NCBI GenBank assembly: GCA_002784625.1
Contig: PFLP01000044.1
Location: 1 to 39,222, forward strand
Reading direction: 5' to 3'
DNA length: 39,222 bases
Origin: Candidatus Pacebacteria bacterium CG_4_10_14_0_8_um_filter_42_14
Lineage (GTDB): Bacteria; Patescibacteriota; Microgenomatia; UBA1400; PJMF01
Position 1 is the stretch's first letter, and every line of letters begins with the position of its first letter. The notes below the pieces were generated by a model. That model saw only the letters and a list, made by a program, of their open reading frames with translations, ran no database searches and was not told the origin of the DNA. The position numbers were made by a program, and so were the translations under genes. Positions 1-7,925 of the stretch are shown piece after piece.

Positions 1-68
1 AACAAAACGCCGTATTTTGATAGCCTACTTTTTGGCATCGAAACAAAGGTAAAAACCAACGCAAAACT

Positions 69-185
69 TTACTTAACCCGATTATTCATGCCAAAATACT
101 CTGAGGCATCTGATTTATTCCAAAATTTTTGCTCCTCCGCCTCATTAACAAATTTCGGAACTGATTTATTTTTTTTATTTTTCAT
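69..185 (-). CDS. Short ORF resembling the N-terminus of a CopG-family antitoxin (fragment)
   Basis: The ORF encodes 38 residues. It opens with a lysine/asparagine-rich start, followed by a segment with the pattern PKFxNEAEExKFWxxxDxSEYF (residues about 10-31). That pattern resembles the N-terminus of BrnA/CopG_antitoxin family proteins, which bind DNA through a ribbon-helix-helix and neutralise a partner toxin. The usual ribbon-helix-helix part (the KPSTKTISLRLP-like segment) is missing: a TAA stop follows residue 38, and I could not find the continuation in the other frames up to the window edge. No toxin gene is visible upstream within the window. It is either a decayed antitoxin or a chance ORF. 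The resemblance is from memory of the family and was not tested by alignment. Confidence 0.3.
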   Translation of the reverse strand: MKNKKNKSVPKFVNEAEEQKFWNKSDASEYFGMNNRVK

Positions 186-211
186 AAACACTTCTCTTTA
201 TCAAGTCAAAG

Positions 212-240
212 TTGACATACTATGATATACTTATTATATT
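212..240 (+). promoter_or_regulatory. Sigma70-type promoter TTGACA-N17-TATATT
   Basis: A consensus -35 TTGACA (212-217) is followed by exactly 17 bases and the -10 TATATT (235-240). The predicted transcription start is near 247. This leaves about 55 nt of leader before the ATG at 303 of the small frameshifted gene downstream. Confidence 0.7.
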
Positions 241-302
241 AAAAACTTTTTCAAGCTCAATTTCCAATTATATATCTAGAAAGTACGAGCAGAAAGTCAA
301 AA

Positions 303-709
303 ATGTCACGAGCACTATTAGAAGCAGCATCCAAATTTGGAGATATTCTACCCAGTTCAGATACGGCCAGTCTTGCTGATCGTTTTGCCTTTATCACGCT
401 TCCGCTAGAGGATTTTGCCCCCCCTGCTTTCTAGAACCAGACACTTCTGAAAACGCCCCTCATGATTTAAAACTAACCGCTGTTGCAGAACAAAATAGAG
501 AAATAGTGGCGTCGCTTGTTGATGCACTTTTTTCACACAGAATTGGAGATAGTACTTTGGAAGAACTTCTGGATTTAGTGGAAAAAGTAAAAAAACAATT
601 CGAAGATTACCCAGAATTATTAGAAGGTATTGATGAAGCTTTGCGGGAAACACTTGAGACCATTGGGGGAATTTACTCAGGATGGAAAGAAGTTGATAAT
701 CAGATCTAA
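303..709 (+). pseudogene. Small acidic hypothetical protein, reading frame broken at a C7 homopolymer
   Basis: From ATG 303 the frame reads 43 codons and stops at TAG 432-434. A -1 shift inside the seven-C run at 418-424 restores one continuous reading of about 135 residues that ends at 709. The second half is otherwise open only from a GTG at 506. The joined product is acidic and mainly helical at its C-terminus (leucine/glutamate-rich, roughly residues 70-125), with no membrane segment and no domain I recognise. A consensus promoter lies just upstream at 212-240. The break could be a sequencing or assembly indel, a real inactivating mutation, or a -1 slippage site. I cannot tell which from the sequence alone. 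The function is unknown. Confidence 0.5.
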
Positions 710-770
710 TTGTTCTTGTCGCTGGAGATCATTAATCAAATAGTAATTGATCACATTGACTTTACTCCTC

Positions 771-779
771 TGCTACAAT
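771..779 (+). promoter_or_regulatory. Extended -10 (TGC-TACAAT) abutting valS
   Basis: TGC TACAAT ends six bases before the ATG at 786. The predicted transcription start therefore falls at or next to the start codon, as expected for a leaderless mRNA. A TTGACT at 756-761 is too close (12 nt) to be the matching -35. Confidence 0.55.
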
Positions 780-785
780 ACCCCC

Positions 786-3017
786 ATGGACTCACGCTAT
801 ATTCCAGAGGAACACGAAGCAGCTATCTATGCCAAATGGGAAGCGGTCGATGCCTTTAATCCTGACGCTAAAATATACGAAAAGAATCGCTCTAACAAGC
901 CTTTTTGTATTATTATGCCGCCTCCAAATGCCAATGACCCGCTTCACGTTGGTCACGCCGTTGGTATCGCCATCGAAGATACCCTTGCGCGCTTTAGTCG
1001 CATGAGAGGAATGGACACCCTGCTCTTCCCAGGCACCGATCACGCTGGCATCGAAACCCAGTTTGTCTTCGAGAAAAAACTTCAGAAAAATAAACAATCG
1101 CGCTTTAACTTTGACCGCCCCACACTCTATAAAATGATTTGGGATTACGTTCAGGAAAACTCAGAGATGGCAAATAGTCAAACAAAAGTTTTGGGAGCAA
1201 GTGCCGACTGGAGTCGTTTCCGCTTCATGTTAGATGACTCGGTCGTAAAAATCGCCAAAGAAACTTTTAGGAAAATGCATGAAGATAAATTGATATATCG
1301 CGATATTCAGCTTGTAAACTACTGCACAAAATGCGGTACCAGCTACTCGGAGCTTGAAGTAATAAACAAAGACCAAATCACCAAGCTTTACTATGTTCGC
1401 TATAGAAAAGTGGCCAACCCCGATGAATTCGTCGTTGTTGCTACTACTCGCCCAGAACCCATCTTTGCAGACACACATCTGGCCGTTCACCCTAATGATC
1501 CCAAGAATAAAAACCTTGTAGGCACCAAAGTCCTCAATCCCCTCACCGATCAACCCATGCCCATTATCGCCGATGAGTTCGTAGATCCGGAGTTTGGGAC
1601 TGGGGTGGTGAAACTCACTCCCGCCCATGATCGCGACGACTTCGCTGTCGCCACCAAACACAACTTGCCAATTGTCGAAGCCATTGATCGCTCTGGCAAA
1701 CTAACTGCTGTAGCTGGCAAGTATGCCGGCCTTTCAGTTATGGTCGCCCGCGAACAAATTGTTGCCGATCTAAAAGAAAAAGGCTTAATAGAAAAGATTG
1801 ATGAATCATACAAAAATGTCATCAAGACTTGTTACCGCTGTGGTCGAATTATAGAGCCATTGCCCCTCACCCAGTTCTTCATGGCTGTTAATAAACCAGG
1901 GAATAGCCTAACCAAGAAAACCTTGGCTGCTTTAGATTCTGGAGAAACCGTTGTCTACGGCGCCGGACGTGAAAAGATTCTCCGTCACTGGTTAGAAAAC
2001 TTGCGCGACTGGAACATTTCTCGCCAAATCGCTTGGGGAATTCAGATACCGGTTTGGTATCAAGTTGACGGGCACGAATCAGAGATAACCGCTTCATTTC
2101 TCGATGACAAAAAAGAATATAAATCTGGAGTACTAGCAGAACTTCTAAAATCACACCCTCTTGAAGAAATCACAGCTGGACTCCAAGAACTCTCTGCCGA
2201 TTTATCAGTCCCCTACTCCATTGGCGAAAAACCAGCAGGCAATGACCACCAATACCTCCCAGAAACAGACACCTTCGACACCTGGTTTTCTTCTGGTCAG
2301 TGGCCTATTTCAACACTGAAAAGCACCGAGCCCACAGACTTCGAGCGCTTCTACCCCACCACCCTGATGGAGACTGGCTACGATATTTTGCCATTCTGGG
2401 TGATGCGGATGATGCTTATGGGAATATATCTCACGGGAAAATCACCCTTTAAAGAAGTCTATTTACATGGCCTAATTCGCGATGCTCAAGGCAGAAAAAT
2501 GAGCAAGAGCAAGGGAAATACGACTAATCCCCTCGACATGGTCGCCAAATATGGCACCGACGCCGTGCGCATGGCTTTGGTGATTAGATCAACCGCGGGA
2601 CAAGATAAATCAGTTGGCGATCCTGACTTTAAAGCCATGAGAAATCTGACTAATAAAATTTGGAATGCTACCAGGTTCGTTTTGCTCCAAGAGGGGGAAG
2701 AAGAAACTGGAAGCAAAGATAAAGAAGCTCAAGAAAAGATGGCTTTGATTATCACCGAAATAACCGGAAATTTAGACACAAGAAACATCGGCCTAGCCGC
2801 CGACTCCCTCTATAATCACTTCTGGCACTGGTACTGTGACGACTGCATTGAGCAGGTAAAATCAGGCCAGCTCTCGAGAAAAAATGCTCAAGAAATTCTA
2901 AAAACATTCCTAAAGCTTCTCCACCCCTTCATGCCCTTTGTGACCGAAGCCTGTTGGAATAATCTTAAAGACAGCTCTGACTCACTTCTAATCGCCGAAT
3001 CCTGGCCAACTGTCTAA
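786..3017 (+). CDS. valS: Valine--tRNA ligase
   Basis: This cytoplasmic class I synthetase charges tRNA-Val. The HIGH signature is HVGH (residues 54-57), within a PPPN...DPLHVGHA block. The KMSKS loop is intact at about residue 572. The CP1 editing domain carries TTRPE and a GTGVVKLTPAHDRDDF block, and DTWFSSGQWP is typical of ValRS rather than IleRS or LeuRS. Two CxxC pairs (YCTKC and CYRC) may bind zinc. I chose ATG 786 over the earlier in-frame ATG 747 because the extra 13 residues are hydrophobic and overlap the promoter, and because family N-termini begin close to the YIP..HE..IY..WE motif. At 743 residues the protein is shorter than the usual 870-950. The C-terminal coiled-coil tRNA-binding arm appears to be absent. 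Confidence 0.97.
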   Translation: MDSRYIPEEHEAAIYAKWEAVDAFNPDAKIYEKNRSNKPFCIIMPPPNANDPLHVGHAVGIAIEDTLARFSRMRGMDTLLFPGTDHAGIETQFVFEKKLQKNKQSRFNFDRPTLYKMIWDYVQENSEMANSQTKVLGASADWSRFRFMLDDSVVKIAKETFRKMHEDKLIYRDIQLVNYCTKCGTSYSELEVINKDQITKLYYVRYRKVANPDEFVVVATTRPEPIFADTHLAVHPNDPKNKNLVGTKVLNPLTDQPMPIIADEFVDPEFGTGVVKLTPAHDRDDFAVATKHNLPIVEAIDRSGKLTAVAGKYAGLSVMVAREQIVADLKEKGLIEKIDESYKNVIKTCYRCGRIIEPLPLTQFFMAVNKPGNSLTKKTLAALDSGETVVYGAGREKILRHWLENLRDWNISRQIAWGIQIPVWYQVDGHESEITASFLDDKKEYKSGVLAELLKSHPLEEITAGLQELSADLSVPYSIGEKPAGNDHQYLPETDTFDTWFSSGQWPISTLKSTEPTDFERFYPTTLMETGYDILPFWVMRMMLMGIYLTGKSPFKEVYLHGLIRDAQGRKMSKSKGNTTNPLDMVAKYGTDAVRMALVIRSTAGQDKSVGDPDFKAMRNLTNKIWNATRFVLLQEGEEETGSKDKEAQEKMALIITEITGNLDTRNIGLAADSLYNHFWHWYCDDCIEQVKSGQLSRKNAQEILKTFLKLLHPFMPFVTEACWNNLKDSSDSLLIAESWPTV

Positions 3018-3031
3018 ATTCCCCATCTCCT

Positions 3032-3040
3032 TGGTATACT
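3032..3040 (+). promoter_or_regulatory. Extended -10 (TGG-TATACT) abutting the 3047 gene
   Basis: TGG TATACT ends six bases before ATG 3047, and there is no room for a Shine-Dalgarno sequence. It lies in the 29-base gap after valS and predicts a leaderless transcript for the small membrane protein. Confidence 0.55.
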
Positions 3041-3046
3041 AGACAC

Positions 3047-3442
3047 ATGCGTCTATTAGCAAAGCTATTTTTTTCCCTCCGTCTTCTCTGGTCAATTGGT
3101 ATTTTTGGAGCCAGACTTTCTCTCGCTGTGGCCGCCCAAAAACAACTGGCTACAGTATCAATCGTAGCCTTTCTCCTCCTTGGGTTACTTGCAACCACCA
3201 CCCTACTCTCTCGAACCCAAGCGATAGCGAAAACAACTTCTACGAGTGGCCATTACTTAGCTAAAAATTCTGAAATTAAAAAGTTTTCTATTGATGAAAC
3301 ACAAGAACAACTTGAGTATGTGCTTGAGCAAATTAAACTCCAACCCACACACCAAGATCTTCTCTACAATGCGGCCCTGCTCTACCGCGCTCAGGGAAAT
3401 GAATCTCAAGCTGAAGTTTATTTTCAGCAATTATCAAAGTAA
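3047..3442 (+). CDS. Small single-span membrane protein with a TPR-like tail
   Basis: The product is 131 residues. The first 30 are basic and hydrophobic, a clear membrane segment lies at about residues 36-56, and a soluble helical tail follows. The last 45 residues (pattern L.Y.LEQIKLQPTHQDLLYNAALLYRAQGNESQAEVYF, split here as an A-B helix pair) look like one to two TPR units, usually a protein-protein contact surface. I do not recognise a named family. The gene follows valS by 29 nt on the same strand but has its own -10 sequence. It ends one base from the convergent rplY stop. A membrane-anchored scaffold role is only an inference. Confidence 0.6.
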   Translation: MRLLAKLFFSLRLLWSIGIFGARLSLAVAAQKQLATVSIVAFLLLGLLATTTLLSRTQAIAKTTSTSGHYLAKNSEIKKFSIDETQEQLEYVLEQIKLQPTHQDLLYNAALLYRAQGNESQAEVYFQQLSK

Positions 3443-3443
3443 A

Positions 3444-4142
3444 TTAATCGGATTTTTTGGCTGATTCGTCGGGACTTTTTTCAGCTTCTTTGTCTCCAGC
3501 TTCCGACTCAGAGCTAGCTTCCTCACCCGCAACTGCTTCAACAACCTCGACCAGAGCCTCTTCAACTTCCTCAGCTCTCAACTCTTGAAGCAAAACTAGT
3601 GGAGCTTGAAGCTCTTCTTCACTGAGTTGGAAGGTAACGAGCGACTTGTTGTAACTGATATCAGCCACAGTCAGTGATTGACCGACTACAGTAAGTTTCG
3701 ATATATCGATCTCAAATTTCTCTGGAATGTCAGATGGCAATGCTTCGATTGGCAACTCATCACGAACAAGCAAGACATTCGAATCTGGAACAAGACACTC
3801 CCCGATCATCTCGAGAGGAACATCCATTTCAATCTTTTCTAAGAGATTAACTCTCTTAAAAACAATGTGGAGAGGCGTGTGGGTGACTGGATGTTCTTGA
3901 ATTTCCTCAAGAACAACAGGGATTTTCTCTCCCGAGTCTATTTGGACATAGAACAAACCGCTTTCGAGGTCGGAACGATGCTTTTGTACCATTCTGAGCG
4001 GACAGGCAACCATGGTGGAATCGAGAGATAAACCAAAGATATTTCCTGGTATATAGCCGTTTTTCCTTATGTCCTTATTCTTGCCACCCCTGGTACCTCT
4101 GGGGGAAACGTGAAATAAAAATGAGTTGGATTGTTTTGTCAT
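3444..4142 (-). CDS. rplY: Large ribosomal subunit protein L25 (TL5/CTC type)
   Basis: This is a 5S rRNA-binding protein of the large subunit. The N-terminal domain (about residues 1-95) shows the family's RGxxNKxxRxxGYIPGxxFG pattern near residue 17 and the HTPLHIVFKRVN strand. The C-terminal TL5/CTC beta domain follows (about residues 100-190, with the family's PSDIPEKFEIDISKL segment). The last 40 residues form a glutamate/serine-rich acidic tail, which is common in long L25 proteins. At 232 residues it fits the CTC form rather than the 94-residue E. coli form. It is transcribed alone from an extended -10 upstream. It converges on the 3047 gene with a one-base gap between the stop codons. 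Confidence 0.93.
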   Translation of the reverse strand: MTKQSNSFLFHVSPRGTRGGKNKDIRKNGYIPGNIFGLSLDSTMVACPLRMVQKHRSDLESGLFYVQIDSGEKIPVVLEEIQEHPVTHTPLHIVFKRVNLLEKIEMDVPLEMIGECLVPDSNVLLVRDELPIEALPSDIPEKFEIDISKLTVVGQSLTVADISYNKSLVTFQLSEEELQAPLVLLQELRAEEVEEALVEVVEAVAGEEASSESEAGDKEAEKSPDESAKKSD

Positions 4143-4183
4143 GAGTTATATATAGTTACAAATTGATACGGATGTCTCCTGGC

Positions 4184-4192
4184 ATTATAGCA
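4184..4192 (-). promoter_or_regulatory. Extended -10 (TGC-TATAAT) for rplY
   Basis: Read on the minus strand this is TGCTATAAT, a full extended -10 consensus. No convincing -35 lies 16-18 nt upstream. The predicted start near 4177 gives a leader of about 35 nt. A second AT-rich TATATA lies closer to the ATG and could act as an alternative near-leaderless -10. Confidence 0.55.
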
Positions 4193-4239
4193 CCACTTTC
4201 TTACAAGAACTGTAGGATCCAGAGAAATTTTGCTAAATT

Positions 4240-7014
4240 TTATCTCGAAAATTGAGCCCCATAAAAACCATGCTTATCTAATTTACCCATAAAGGTGAGG
4301 GTAAAGTCGCCAGTTTCGGCCTGAGGAGCAATCTTTTCTGGTTGATCTCCCTGGGGATAGGTCATCGTCACAGTAATTGGATCGTCGCCGGTGCCAGCTT
4401 GTTTTTGATTAAAGAAAGCGTAGGAATATGTCTGGGCGGTGACCAGGGGAGTAGAGTAGACCAGCTCCGTTGTCACCGTTTGACCAACTGGAACCTCGAT
4501 GCTTATGCCCGCAACGGTACGATTGTGTTCTGTACTAAGAGTCAGATTCTGAATAGAAATCGGCCGACCATCGATTTTCGCCGCCTTGTACTGTGAATTT
4601 TTATCAAGATAATAACGCACGTATGCCTTGTAAGGACCCTTAGGCCAAGATCCTGACTGAGCCGTGTTTAGGTAAGTGGTTCTGTGAAGGTGTTCGGCAC
4701 TATTGGTGGTAATTTCGATGGCGTGAGATAAATCTCTCTCGATATAATAATTGGCTTTATTCACCCCGACGTTCGCCTCCACTTGGAAAAATGGCTCGAC
4801 GGTGCACGACTCACTAACCAACTGGGTCGGGCAGGCTGGCTGCAACATCGCTCCAGTCCAACCAACATTTTGAATTGATGGTTGAATTTCCTCACTAAAA
4901 ACACTTAAGAAAAGGTGTTGATGGTCAGCAGCCTGGCGAAGGGCAGTAAGAAAGTCAGGATATTTATCTAGTGATATACCAATGATTTTACTCATGCTTC
5001 TCTCGAGTAAAACTCTAGAGTAATCAGTTGTCCCACTATCTGGAACTAAGACTGCTTCCGAGTGGAACTCTAGTCGCTCTGACAAATTTTTGTGGGTGAC
5101 AACCTCATTGTACTCGGGCAAATCAACTGGGCCAACAACCTCGATAATATTTGCCAATGCCTGGGTATCAATGGCCACAACCCCAGCCAGCTGCGTGTTG
5201 CGTGTTTGATCAACAAACCAGCTGATGGTTTTTGCAGTCGTTGGGAAATCAGGATCCCAGTTGCTGTCGTGGACATACCACTGTTCCTCGCCTAAAAGTC
5301 GAGTGATATCAAGTGGCGGGGCCACGGCTCCAGAGAGAGCGGCGTCGAGCTCATAACTACTCATCACCGAGTAATCAATGATTGTTCCCTGAGCAAAGGT
5401 TACAAAAACCACAGCTTGAATAAAGCCACCAGTTGGTCTTAGCTCCTGACTGTTTTGAAAAAGAAGAGCATATGTTTGTTTAGAACTAACTCCAGTCATT
5501 TCTGGGAGAAGAGGTAGTAGTTGTTGTTGCAGTACTAAAGCTGTTCGCTCTGAAACCAATCTCGCTTGAAGTTTTGAAACAATAGATTCGTCGTCTTCAT
5601 TCATAAAACTAGCTGTGGTCAACTCTGAGTCCAGCGTCGACAACAACTCATAGGCTCTCTGAGCCTGAGTCGTGACATTTTGGGCTAATACTCCAACATC
5701 GCTGTCTACTTGTCCGACCACATGCTGGAACAGCATTCTTTGGCTTTCACGAGCCCGCGGCATCACTTGTGAGTAATTGAGCAACGATTGAATAATTGAT
5801 AGAGTATGTTCCGCGTTGGTAATCATTGGTATATCAATGAAAGATCCATAGCTATTTGCTTGCAAAGTCAAAAAATCAAACCAACCAACAGACGACTCTT
5901 CTTGTGCTAGTTCTTCAGATTCAACTACGTGAAGGACAAGACTTCTAGCCGCCCGCTCGGTGAGACGAACAGAAACAACAAAAACTCCCACCAAGCATAA
6001 AACTCCCAAGGCTATGCCTGTGGAGATTAATCCTGCAAAAAAGAGAGCTGTGTTCTTACGCTTTTTCTTGCTTATTACCGCAGAAACCTTAGTTACCACG
6101 GAGGTTTTTTGTTGTTTTTCTTGCTGATGAGAGTTGGCAAACAAAGAAGTAATCTCTGAAAAAACCGACTCTTTTGGCGCAGGCCTTAAGGGCTCTAAAA
6201 CAAGTTTTTCTGTTTCTCTTGCTGGCATTTTTTTTGGCTTACTAATAGCGACTTTTTCCTCTACTGGAGCGGGCAAAGTTGCAACGGGCCAGTTGCTCAA
6301 AGAGGGCAAGCTTCGAACAAAGGCAGTTATGATTTCTGTGGGATTGCTGTGAATTTTTTGTTCGCTAACGCTCATTGGCAAAAGCTCGAGAGGAGAGAAT
6401 GAGTGGAGTTGAAGAACTAAATTGGTCTGATGATACTGATTATAAGTTGCAGCAATAAGAGATGCCGCCTCTGCGGCGGCTATTTCTGTGCCGACAAAAA
6501 TTACCCCCGCTTTTGAAGATCTAAAAAGAACAGAGCGAAGTGGTGTTACTAGATCTGAAAGAGATAAGGGAGCAATTTTACACTCTACCTGTGGAACGAT
6601 TCCTGTGGGAATTAATTTTGAAAATTGACGAAGTGGAGAAGAGCTGCTCGAAACCAAATCTCTAATAAATAAAAATTGAGCATTGGGAAAAAGGGAAACT
6701 AGATCTTGAACTGGATTTTTTTTGGTGGAATTAACCTCGATTAAGAGAACCGCCTGATTATAAAATGCCAATAAGTGCGCCAATTCTTTCAGCTGATAGC
6801 TCTTGGCCTTCCAATCCACATAAAAAACAATTTTGTAGGCACTTTGAAGATCTTGGTCTATTCCTAAAGACAGGGCGTCTGACAGTGCGAAAACAGAGTG
6901 GGTGACTTCTTCTCGACTAAATGAGGCAATTAAAGCCCTTTGAAGTTCATTGTCGCCAATAAAAACCAAGTGGGGAACTTCAGCAACAGTAGTTGTCGTT
7001 AGGGCAGCGGGCAT
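4240..7014 (-). CDS. DUF4012-family membrane-anchored protein
   Basis: The product is 924 residues. Residues about 1-230 form a soluble alpha/beta region (LVFIGDN near the start, alternating strands and helices) that looks like a degenerate Rossmann or NAD-epimerase-like domain. A low-complexity linker follows (about 235-315), then one membrane segment at about 325-352 after a KKKRKN basic stop-transfer stretch. The long outer portion contains the DUF4012 signature (YALLFQNSQELRPTGGFI, about residues 520-540). The N-terminus would be cytoplasmic and the DUF4012 part outside. DUF4012 proteins are frequent in CPR bacteria and actinobacteria near cell-surface polysaccharide genes, but their activity is unknown. 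The gene has its own -10 box just upstream of the ATG and follows rnhA. Confidence 0.8.
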   Translation of the reverse strand: MPAALTTTTVAEVPHLVFIGDNELQRALIASFSREEVTHSVFALSDALSLGIDQDLQSAYKIVFYVDWKAKSYQLKELAHLLAFYNQAVLLIEVNSTKKNPVQDLVSLFPNAQFLFIRDLVSSSSSPLRQFSKLIPTGIVPQVECKIAPLSLSDLVTPLRSVLFRSSKAGVIFVGTEIAAAEAASLIAATYNQYHQTNLVLQLHSFSPLELLPMSVSEQKIHSNPTEIITAFVRSLPSLSNWPVATLPAPVEEKVAISKPKKMPARETEKLVLEPLRPAPKESVFSEITSLFANSHQQEKQQKTSVVTKVSAVISKKKRKNTALFFAGLISTGIALGVLCLVGVFVVSVRLTERAARSLVLHVVESEELAQEESSVGWFDFLTLQANSYGSFIDIPMITNAEHTLSIIQSLLNYSQVMPRARESQRMLFQHVVGQVDSDVGVLAQNVTTQAQRAYELLSTLDSELTTASFMNEDDESIVSKLQARLVSERTALVLQQQLLPLLPEMTGVSSKQTYALLFQNSQELRPTGGFIQAVVFVTFAQGTIIDYSVMSSYELDAALSGAVAPPLDITRLLGEEQWYVHDSNWDPDFPTTAKTISWFVDQTRNTQLAGVVAIDTQALANIIEVVGPVDLPEYNEVVTHKNLSERLEFHSEAVLVPDSGTTDYSRVLLERSMSKIIGISLDKYPDFLTALRQAADHQHLFLSVFSEEIQPSIQNVGWTGAMLQPACPTQLVSESCTVEPFFQVEANVGVNKANYYIERDLSHAIEITTNSAEHLHRTTYLNTAQSGSWPKGPYKAYVRYYLDKNSQYKAAKIDGRPISIQNLTLSTEHNRTVAGISIEVPVGQTVTTELVYSTPLVTAQTYSYAFFNQKQAGTGDDPITVTMTYPQGDQPEKIAPQAETGDFTLTFMGKLDKHGFYGAQFSR

Positions 7015-7021
7015 CTTTCGT

Positions 7022-7027
7022 ATTGTA
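7022..7027 (-). promoter_or_regulatory. -10 box TACAAT abutting the DUF4012 gene
   Basis: On the minus strand TACAAT ends seven bases before the ATG at 7014, which predicts a leaderless transcript independent of the rnhA operon. Confidence 0.5.
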
Positions 7028-7056
7028 GAAAACCAGTCGACGTAAGTATAGGTGCG

Positions 7057-7467
7057 CTAGGAATCAAGAGCTGAGTTAACCAAAGCATCTGCTGCAGAAT
7101 TTTGCTCTCGAGGTACGTGTCTAAATAAGCAAGGAATTGAGAACAAAGAAAGATGCTTCCAGCACTCAAGGGCTAATTCTCTAAGATGGGGTTCTTTAAT
7201 TTTCCAGCGCTTACCCAGCTGCTCAACAACTAGCTTTGAATCAAGTTTCCACTCAATACTGGTAATTTCTTTGTGCTCGGTTAAGTATGTTTGCAACCAA
7301 TTCAGACCCCTAATAACCGCCGTGTACTCCGCGACGTTGTTGGTTGTTTCTCCGATTTTTTCTCCATGCTCATAGACGAGTTGGTCTTCAACTAAAGCGA
7401 CAAAACCAATGCCCGCTGGCCCTGGATTGCCGCGCGCGCCTCCATCAGAAAAAAGCGTTATTATCAT
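7057..7467 (-). CDS. rnhA: Ribonuclease H (RNase HI family)
   Basis: The enzyme hydrolyses the RNA strand of RNA-DNA hybrids, including R-loops and primer remnants. The protein of 136 residues starts with the canonical FSDGGARGNPGPAGIG block, which carries the first catalytic aspartate. It continues with TTNNVAEYTAVIRGL (catalytic glutamate) and WKLDSKLVVEQL (second aspartate), and ends with HVPREQNSAADALV (last aspartate region), so the DEDD set is complete. The spacing fits the ribonuclease HI/YpdQ-like group. It overlaps the jag stop by four bases (ATGA), implying translational coupling at the end of the dnaA-to-rnhA gene series. Confidence 0.95.
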   Translation of the reverse strand: MIITLFSDGGARGNPGPAGIGFVALVEDQLVYEHGEKIGETTNNVAEYTAVIRGLNWLQTYLTEHKEITSIEWKLDSKLVVEQLGKRWKIKEPHLRELALECWKHLSLFSIPCLFRHVPREQNSAADALVNSALDS

Positions 7468-7925
7468 GCTGTTTTTAATTTAATAGTTAATCTCCGATCG
7501 CGGCCCATGCCGTCAGAAGTGCTTTCAAGTTTGTCTGCATCTGGCAGTTCAGCTAAGCTAGCGTGAACAATGTAGCGCTCATAAGCAGGAAGATATGACT
7601 GAAAAGTATGGGGGTTACCACTAGAAGCAACTCGCTCGGCGGCCTCTTTTACTAAGTCCTCAAGTTTTTCCTGACGTTGTTCACGATAATTGTTAACGTT
7701 AACCAACAGACGCTCTTCTGGGGTTTCTTGGAAAATAAGTCTAATTATGCGCTGAAGTGATTCGAGGGTTTCTCCATGGAAACCAATAAACAGACCAGAA
7801 TCTTCCTCAGGAACTGTAAGTTGAATTTTTTTGCCGTCCTCGGTATCGGTAACCTCAGCTGTAATCGCGTCAGACGCCATTCCACAGTGTTCACAGAGTT
7901 GTATTAAAAATGAATCTATTGTCAT
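7464..7925 (-). CDS. jag: Jag/KhpB-like KH-R3H RNA-binding protein
   Basis: This cytoplasmic RNA-binding protein is commonly encoded beside YidC. Its 153 residues contain a KH-type domain with a GFHGETLESLQ loop (GxxG-like, about residues 48-58) and a C-terminal R3H domain. The R3H domain has the RxxxH motif in ERYIVHASL and the family ending STSDGMGRDRRLTI. The longer N-terminal Jag_N domain is absent, as in many short homologues. It overlaps yidC upstream and rnhA downstream by four bases each. In other bacteria Jag/KhpB influences cell division and sRNA binding; its role here is inferred from family and position. Confidence 0.92.
   Translation of the reverse strand: MTIDSFLIQLCEHCGMASDAITAEVTDTEDGKKIQLTVPEEDSGLFIGFHGETLESLQRIIRLIFQETPEERLLVNVNNYREQRQEKLEDLVKEAAERVASSGNPHTFQSYLPAYERYIVHASLAELPDADKLESTSDGMGRDRRLTIKLKTA

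Noticed and set aside
747-785. Upstream in-frame ATG for valS at 747
   Set aside because: The 13 extra residues are hydrophobic, unlike ValRS N-termini, and the segment contains the extended -10 box at 771-779.
1230-1661. 143-codon open frame on the minus strand
   Set aside because: It lies inside valS, which has complete family motifs, and has no promoter or recognisable protein features.
4221-4245. Imperfect AT-rich hairpin at the end of the DUF4012 gene
   Set aside because: The stem is nine mostly A-T pairs with a three-base bulge and no U-run, so it is not a convincing terminator.
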